Shown piece after piece: positions 6,390 to 10,195 of a DNA stretch of 10,195 nt; position 1 is the first letter of the stretch, and each line of letters begins with the position of its first letter. A program made the translations under genes and the position numbers. This DNA is from Deltaproteobacteria bacterium UBA6967 (GTDB lineage: Bacteria > SAR324 > NAC60-12). The notes under the pieces were generated by a model. That model did not search any database and had not been told where the DNA came from. It saw only the letters and a list, made by a program, of their open reading frames with translations. Location of the stretch: positions 6,102 through 16,296 of the forward strand of contig DJYX01000053.1 of NCBI GenBank assembly GCA_002450295.1, read 5' to 3'.

Positions 6390-7673
6390 TTACTGATCTT
6401 GAAGAAATTCCAGCACCATTGCAGCGGTCCAAGTGAACCGTCCCCCTCCACAAGCTTCACCAGTTTTGGGGTCATAGTACTCGGCAAAACCGCTTGAACC
6501 AATCAACTCCAGGGAATCGTCCACAATTTTTGTGCTGGACTCCTCTAAATCAGCGGCCTCCAAGCCATCATTGATCATATAGTTGATGATTAGCCAGACA
6601 GGCCCACGCCAGTAACGTTTGGCATCAAACCGTACATCAGCTGGATCGTGACTAGGGATACTGAAGCGGCATCCTGCGGAAATTTGCTCGATGCGTTGAG
6701 CAATCGCTTGGGCCCGAATGTGGCGAATGGGAGCAAAAACTGCTAGGAGGCCTCCAATCGAAGTACTCTCAATCAGTTGCCCTGTCGTTCGATCCTGACA
6801 GAGATACTGCCGGTGCGGATCACTCCAAAGATTCTCCAAGGCATCTAATCCTCGACGAGCCCATGCATAGTTGCGCTGAGCGACATCATCCATTTCCAGT
6901 TCTTCTGCGAGAGCGGCCAAGTCAAAGCAGGAACGAATCAAGATCGCATTAAACCCTGGATCAACCACCTGAAAAGGAGAGGCCTCGTGCAGTTTGCTGT
7001 TGTCCCAGCCGAGTGAGCGAAAGTGTTCCACCAACCAGAGGTAGCGGTCGTACTGTGCCTTGGTGGGGCGATGTGCTGGATTAGCGTGCTCAGTATCGCG
7101 GCGAACGTAGTCAGTGATGCCTTCGGTTGGTACTCGCTCAAAAGCTTCGTCCCAGTCAATCGAGTTATCTCGTCCAGCTTCCCAAGGATGGATTATGGAT
7201 ACGAGTCCTTCCCCCTGTGGGTCTCGAGTTTCAAAAAACCAGGCATGCCATCGATCAACTGCGTCGACCAGGTCTTCGATACGTTCTTCAATTTCTTCCG
7301 GGTCGGCACAGCGTTGGTACAAACGCCTCAGGACAAAACCGGCAACAGGCGGTTGAGTAATGCCACTGGTAGGAACTGAACGGCCAGTAGACCAAACTTC
7401 TGGGCCAGGAAAATAGCCATCGTCTGGTTCATGAAAGACAATGTGTGGAACCATGCCGTCTGACCACTGGTGTTCAAACAGTGTTTCGATTTCGCGCCAG
7501 GCGCGATCTTCGTCCAGATAGGTCCAGCCGAGGGCTGTCAGGCAACTGTCCCAATTCCATTGGAAGGGATACAAGCCTTTGGTGGGTATCGTGTAGCGTC
7601 CCTCGCGGTCGTTCTCATTGAGGATCTCTGCAGCAAGTTCACGAAGTTCTGCAGGTTTCATGGCCTCTTCCAT
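6390..7673 (-). CDS. Clan GH-G (GH63/trehalase-like) glycoside hydrolase
   Basis: This is a 427-residue (alpha/alpha)6-barrel glycosidase without a signal peptide, so probably cytosolic. The order of motifs matches the GH63/GH37-type clan: YPFQWNWDSC (35-44), HQWSDGMVPH (68-77), TSGITQPPV (102-110), HPWEAGRDNS (162-171), YWRGPVWLIINYM (354-366) and AEYYDPKTGE (397-406) followed by FTWTAA (413-418). By comparison with the clan, D169 in the GRDNS segment is the likely general acid and E398 the general base. Both are present, so the enzyme looks active. The compact length is close to that of mannosylglycerate and glucosylglycerate hydrolases and much shorter than eukaryotic GH63 glucosidases, so a compatible-solute or small glycoside substrate is plausible but not shown. 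ATG 7673 has GAAAGGA four bases upstream; a second ATG at 7661 is less well placed. It leads the PIG-L gene in a two-gene unit. Confidence 0.88.
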   Translation of the reverse strand: MEEAMKPAELRELAAEILNENDREGRYTIPTKGLYPFQWNWDSCLTALGWTYLDEDRAWREIETLFEHQWSDGMVPHIVFHEPDDGYFPGPEVWSTGRSVPTSGITQPPVAGFVLRRLYQRCADPEEIEERIEDLVDAVDRWHAWFFETRDPQGEGLVSIIHPWEAGRDNSIDWDEAFERVPTEGITDYVRRDTEHANPAHRPTKAQYDRYLWLVEHFRSLGWDNSKLHEASPFQVVDPGFNAILIRSCFDLAALAEELEMDDVAQRNYAWARRGLDALENLWSDPHRQYLCQDRTTGQLIESTSIGGLLAVFAPIRHIRAQAIAQRIEQISAGCRFSIPSHDPADVRFDAKRYWRGPVWLIINYMINDGLEAADLEESSTKIVDDSLELIGSSGFAEYYDPKTGEACGGGRFTWTAAMVLEFLQDQ

Positions 7674-7677
7674 TATT

Positions 7678-7684
7678 TCCTTTC
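7678..7684 (-). promoter_or_regulatory. Shine-Dalgarno of the glycoside hydrolase gene
   Basis: GAAAGGA on the minus strand lies four bases before ATG 7673-7671 and supports that start over the internal ATG at 7661. The remaining divergent gap to 7815 has a TTGACG on the plus strand (7704-7709) but no matching -10 at 16-18 bases, and no other clear signal. Confidence 0.6.
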
Positions 7685-7815
7685 AAGTTGAGGCAAGTGG
7701 TAATTGACGTCTATGATGAATTTTCGTGATCGAACAACATCAATTTAGATTCCAAATTACTGGCAAATCCAGCTAAAGTTTCCATCTCTCTCTAAAAAAA
7801 TTCACTAAAAAGGCC

Positions 7816-8451
7816 ATGGCACCCAGAATTGAACTCAAAAAATTACAGGAATTGATTCAGCAACGAAGCTCACAGGGAAGAATCCTGGTGGCATTGGCTG
7901 GGCCTCCCGGTTCTGGTAAATCCACTCTGGCTGATGAACTGGAATCCGCTCTGAATCAGGAACAGTCTGAGCAAGCGATGATTTTGCCAATGGATGGATT
8001 TCATTATGATGATCTGTACCTGGTGCCAGCAGGTTTAAGGCCACGCAAAGGGGCTCCGCAGACCTTTGATGTGTGGGGGTTTTATCACATTTTACGACGT
8101 TTGCGCGAGAGGCAGGAAGAGTTCGTGGCAGTGCCGGTTTTTGATCGAGATTTGGAGATTGCCCGAGCTGGAGCTCGTTTGATTCCTGCAAAAGTACCAG
8201 TGATCTTGGTGGAGGGTAACTATCTACTACTTCAGCAGGAGCCATGGTCACAACTGAGGTTGTTGTTCGATGTGGCCGTTCTGCTCGAGGTGCCGGAAGC
8301 GGTGCTTGGAGAACGACTGACTGCACGCTGGCAGCATTATGAGTTGCCCTCAGAGGAAATTGCTGCGAAGGTGAATGAGAACGACCTACCGAACGGGCGT
8401 TACGTTATGGCTGAAAGTGGCGGAGAAGACTATCGCCTGAAGAGCGGATGA
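7816..8451 (+). CDS. P-loop nucleoside/sugar kinase-like protein (uridine kinase/pantothenate kinase superfamily)
   Basis: This is a 211-residue cytosolic kinase. The Walker A motif GPPGSGKST is at 29-37. ILPMDGFHYDD at 56-66 carries the catalytic Asp region seen in uridine kinase and bacterial pantothenate kinase. RKGAPQTFDVWGF at 77-89 is highly typical of the YggC/FrcK-like 'nucleoside/nucleotide kinase family'. VEGNYLLL at 132-139 is the strand carrying the Walker-B-like residue. The lid and C-terminus (GERLTARW, ENDLPNGRYV) appear complete. Some relatives lie with sugar transport genes and are called fructose-transport kinases, but the substrate of most is unproven. It is divergent from the glycosidase/deacetylase pair, so it could phosphorylate their product; this is inference. 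The start ATG 7816 is the only reasonable one before the P-loop, although the purine stretch upstream sits unusually close (two bases). Confidence 0.87.
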   Translation: MAPRIELKKLQELIQQRSSQGRILVALAGPPGSGKSTLADELESALNQEQSEQAMILPMDGFHYDDLYLVPAGLRPRKGAPQTFDVWGFYHILRRLRERQEEFVAVPVFDRDLEIARAGARLIPAKVPVILVEGNYLLLQQEPWSQLRLLFDVAVLLEVPEAVLGERLTARWQHYELPSEEIAAKVNENDLPNGRYVMAESGGEDYRLKSG

Positions 8452-8458
8452 ACGCTTC

Positions 8459-8480
8459 CCTCCTGATATTTTCCTCCTGA
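8459..8480. repeat. Tandem CCTCCTGA octamer (two copies, 14-base period)
   Basis: Exact copies at 8459-8466 and 8473-8480 lie in the 75-base gap between the kinase and the second DMT gene. The reverse complement TCAGGAGG looks like a Shine-Dalgarno, but no start codon follows on the minus strand. The rest of the gap (8452-8526) shows no promoter pair or hairpin-plus-T-run terminator. Confidence 0.5.
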
Positions 8481-8526
8481 ATTCCGTTTTTCGCAGACCC
8501 TCATCCGATTGATCCTCTTGATTTGA

Positions 8527-9465
8527 ATGGTGATCAATTCGTCTGCTTCACCGAGTATCCTGTTGATTCTGGTACACTATTGGACCGAGGCGCGCCCTGT
8601 CTATAAGGGCATTTTGCTAATGATTCTGGCGAGTTTTGCCTTCAGCTGTATGGACACCATCGCCAAGATGATGAGCGCGCATTATGATCCCTTTCAGGTG
8701 GTCTGGGCTCGTTATTGTAGTCAGAGTTTTTGGTCCCTGGTAGTCCTTGCGCCCTTTTTAGCACGCTTGCTGAAGACCCGGTATCTCAGGCTACAGATTC
8801 TGAGATCAGGGCTGTTGTTTGGCGCAACATTAGCCTTTTTCTCAGCGCTACCCTATCTGAAGTTGGCTGAACTGTTTGCCATCTTTGAGGTAGCTCCGCT
8901 GCTGATCACCTGCCTCTCCTTTCTGATTCTCAAGGAAAAAGTCAGCTGGCCACGTTGGGTGGGCGTCACCATCGGTCTGCTCGGAGCATTAATCATCATT
9001 CGCCCAGGTACGGAGGTCTTTACTCCCTACGCACTGCTACCGATCGTGGCAGCGAGCTGTTTTGCCGGCTACTCGATTACGACACGTTTTCTAGGATCAG
9101 AAGAGTCGCCTTGGACAAATTTTCTCTACACTGCTCTGATTGGAACAGTCATCGCCTCGGTACTGGTAATTCCAAAGTGGCAACCGATTGCGATGGAGGA
9201 TCTGCCGATTCTGTCCAGTTTTGGAATCATTGGGGGAATCGGGCATCTGATGCTAATCTTTGCCCTGCGCTACACTCAGGCCTCGATCTTGGCACCTTTC
9301 TCTTATTTTGGCTTGTTGTACAGCAGTTTCTGGGGATTTTATGTTTTTGATGAGTTACCTGATATCTTCACTTATCTTGGCGCCTTTGTGATCGTCGCTT
9401 CGGGTATTTTTGTCTGGTATCGAGAGAACAGGAAAACCGTAGTTGCGGTGATGCAGGAGGGCTAG
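8527..9465 (+). CDS. DMT-superfamily (EamA-type) transporter, second copy type
   Basis: This inner-membrane transporter of up to 312 residues has about ten helices in two EamA repeats. The first helix is KGILLMILASFAFSCMDTIA (about 27-46), followed by VVWARY, common in this subgroup. EVAPLLITCLSFLILKEKVS and FSYFGLLYSSFWGFYVFDEL are the equivalent loops closing each repeat. It is clearly a different subfamily from the exporter at 4688. The start is uncertain. ATG 8527 has no ribosome site and gives a 26-residue N-terminal extension before the first helix. Later candidates are TTG 8614 and ATG 8620, with AAGGG at 8605-8609, but those cut into helix one. It follows the kinase on the same strand after 75 bases and may be co-transcribed. 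Its TAG stop overlaps the convergent kinase gene's stop. Substrate unknown. Confidence 0.88.
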   Translation: MVINSSASPSILLILVHYWTEARPVYKGILLMILASFAFSCMDTIAKMMSAHYDPFQVVWARYCSQSFWSLVVLAPFLARLLKTRYLRLQILRSGLLFGATLAFFSALPYLKLAELFAIFEVAPLLITCLSFLILKEKVSWPRWVGVTIGLLGALIIIRPGTEVFTPYALLPIVAASCFAGYSITTRFLGSEESPWTNFLYTALIGTVIASVLVIPKWQPIAMEDLPILSSFGIIGGIGHLMLIFALRYTQASILAPFSYFGLLYSSFWGFYVFDELPDIFTYLGAFVIVASGIFVWYRENRKTVVAVMQEG

Positions 9466-10195
9466 GTTCTCGTTAGAAAATCTTCGGCTAGCACCAAGGT
9501 CCCAGCTGTGTACGTTTCGATCACATCCTGTGCTGTTGGCGTCTCAGAGTGACTACCAATCCAAGCGGTTAGTAATAACCGGCGAAGCATCACAAAAGTG
9601 GGAAGCATCCGCGCGTCTTCTTCGCTAAATGGGGCAACGCTTCGGTAGCCTTGAATCCAAGAATCTTCCAATTCAGCAATAATGGGTTCATGTTCGAAGA
9701 AACTAACGGCAGCCGCGAAATCATAACCAAACCAGCCAAAACCACAGTCATCAAAATCAATAATCCCCAAGCTTTCTCCTTCGACGAGGAGGTTTGCGAG
9801 CCGTAGGTCGGCGTGGATCAATCCGAATCGGTCTGGTCCCTCGCCAAACACATTGAGTTGACGTTTCAATTCCAGGCAGGTTCTTTCCAACAACTGTTCC
9901 CCATCCTTTGTCAATTTTGGTGCATCTCGCCAGTCTCCCCAGTGAGGCTTTGGACCGACTGTAGTGTCAAAATTCCAAATCTTGCGGACAAAGGAAGATG
10001 GTCGCTTCCAAGTTCGAACATGTTGATGTAGTCGGGCGCTGATGGCTCCTAGTTGCTCAAAGCCACTGTTCAGATTTTCTGTTGGAGAAGGCTCAACTCC
10101 GGTCATAAAAGCGAAAGCCGCCACGAAACGTTGCTCTCCCTGCATTTCGAAGCTGGTCAGATGTTTGCCATTTTTGACTACAAGAGGTTCTGGGG
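9462..10195 (-). CDS. Aminoglycoside-phosphotransferase-fold kinase (APH/SrkA-like), start beyond right edge
   Basis: The frame is open to the window edge, so the N-terminal lobe is missing. Seventeen complete codons before the internal Met at 10145 still encode plausible family sequence (KNGKHLTSFEMQGEQRFV). This makes that Met an internal residue rather than the start. Catalytic features are visible, numbered from that Met. GLIHADLRLANLL (108-120) is the HxDxxxxN loop with H111, D113 and N118. GIIDFDDCGFGWFGYD (127-142) is the metal-binding DFD region. QLGAISARLHQHVRTW (31-46) is the helix commonly seen in this group. The family phosphorylates small molecules such as choline, homoserine, aminoglycosides or thioribose, or protein Ser/Thr in SrkA. 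The target here is unknown. The gene is convergent with the DMT transporter, and the two TAG stops interlock. Confidence 0.88.
   Translation of the reverse strand, partial: PEPLVVKNGKHLTSFEMQGEQRFVAAFAFMTGVEPSPTENLNSGFEQLGAISARLHQHVRTWKRPSSFVRKIWNFDTTVGPKPHWGDWRDAPKLTKDGEQLLERTCLELKRQLNVFGEGPDRFGLIHADLRLANLLVEGESLGIIDFDDCGFGWFGYDFAAAVSFFEHEPIIAELEDSWIQGYRSVAPFSEEDARMLPTFVMLRRLLLTAWIGSHSETPTAQDVIETYTAGTLVLAEDFLTRT

Noticed and set aside
7704..7732. TTGACG as a -35 element for the P-loop kinase
   Set aside because: The hexamer is good, but no acceptable -10 lies 16-18 bases downstream.
7835..8326. 163-codon minus-strand frame opposite the P-loop kinase
   Set aside because: The plus-strand frame has full kinase motifs. 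The antisense product is low-complexity and has no family features.
8459..8480. Minus-strand TCAGGAGG copies as ribosome sites of an unlisted small gene
   Set aside because: No ATG, GTG or TTG follows at a usable distance on that strand.
8955..9350. 131-codon plus-strand frame overlapping the second DMT transporter in another frame
   Set aside because: The transporter frame encodes consistent membrane helices; the alternative is His/Ser/Arg-rich without structure.
9462..10145. Treating the Met at 10145 as the start of the APH-fold kinase
   Set aside because: The frame continues open to the edge with plausible family residues, and the N-terminal lobe would otherwise be absent.

Overview
The window is a densely packed bacterial chromosome segment. 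It has ten protein genes, two of them cut by the window edges, no RNA genes, no mobile elements, and no gap longer than about 170 bases. Strong Shine-Dalgarno sites, ATGA stop/start overlaps and roughly 50% GC in most genes point to a bacterium, probably Gram-negative and proteobacteria-like. Nothing here fixes the taxon.

Left block (1-3300, all minus strand): an apparent three-gene operon read right to left. It begins with a 729-residue fusion of a DedA/TVP38-type membrane domain to an FAD/NAD(P) disulfide reductase. A CDP-alcohol phosphatidyltransferase follows, then a Gfo/Idh/MocA-type dehydrogenase that runs off the left edge. Both junctions are 4-base ATGA overlaps with a Shine-Dalgarno sequence inside the upstream gene. 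A membrane-lipid enzyme, a lipid-transport-type membrane domain and two redox proteins made together suggest an uncharacterised membrane or lipid redox function. The last gene is clearly more AT-rich than the rest.

Middle block (3471-5599): a fold-type I, HisC-like aminotransferase (minus) is divergent from a DMT/EamA-family exporter (plus). They share a 116-base control region with a 15-base inverted repeat.

Right-middle block (5657-8451): a clan GH-G (GH63/trehalase-like) glycoside hydrolase and a PIG-L-type zinc deacetylase are one base apart and apparently translationally coupled (minus). They are divergent from a uridine-kinase-like P-loop kinase (plus). Together they look like a small glycoside or compatible-solute breakdown cassette.

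Right end (8527-10195): a second DMT/EamA transporter (plus) meets a convergent aminoglycoside-phosphotransferase-fold kinase (minus, cut by the window edge). Their two TAG stop codons interlock in one CTAG.

The most interesting items are the membrane-domain/disulfide-reductase fusion, in which Tyr replaces the usual catalytic His, its tight coupling to a phosphatidyltransferase, and the glycosidase-deacetylase-kinase cassette. Functions come from motifs read by eye; no database search was possible.
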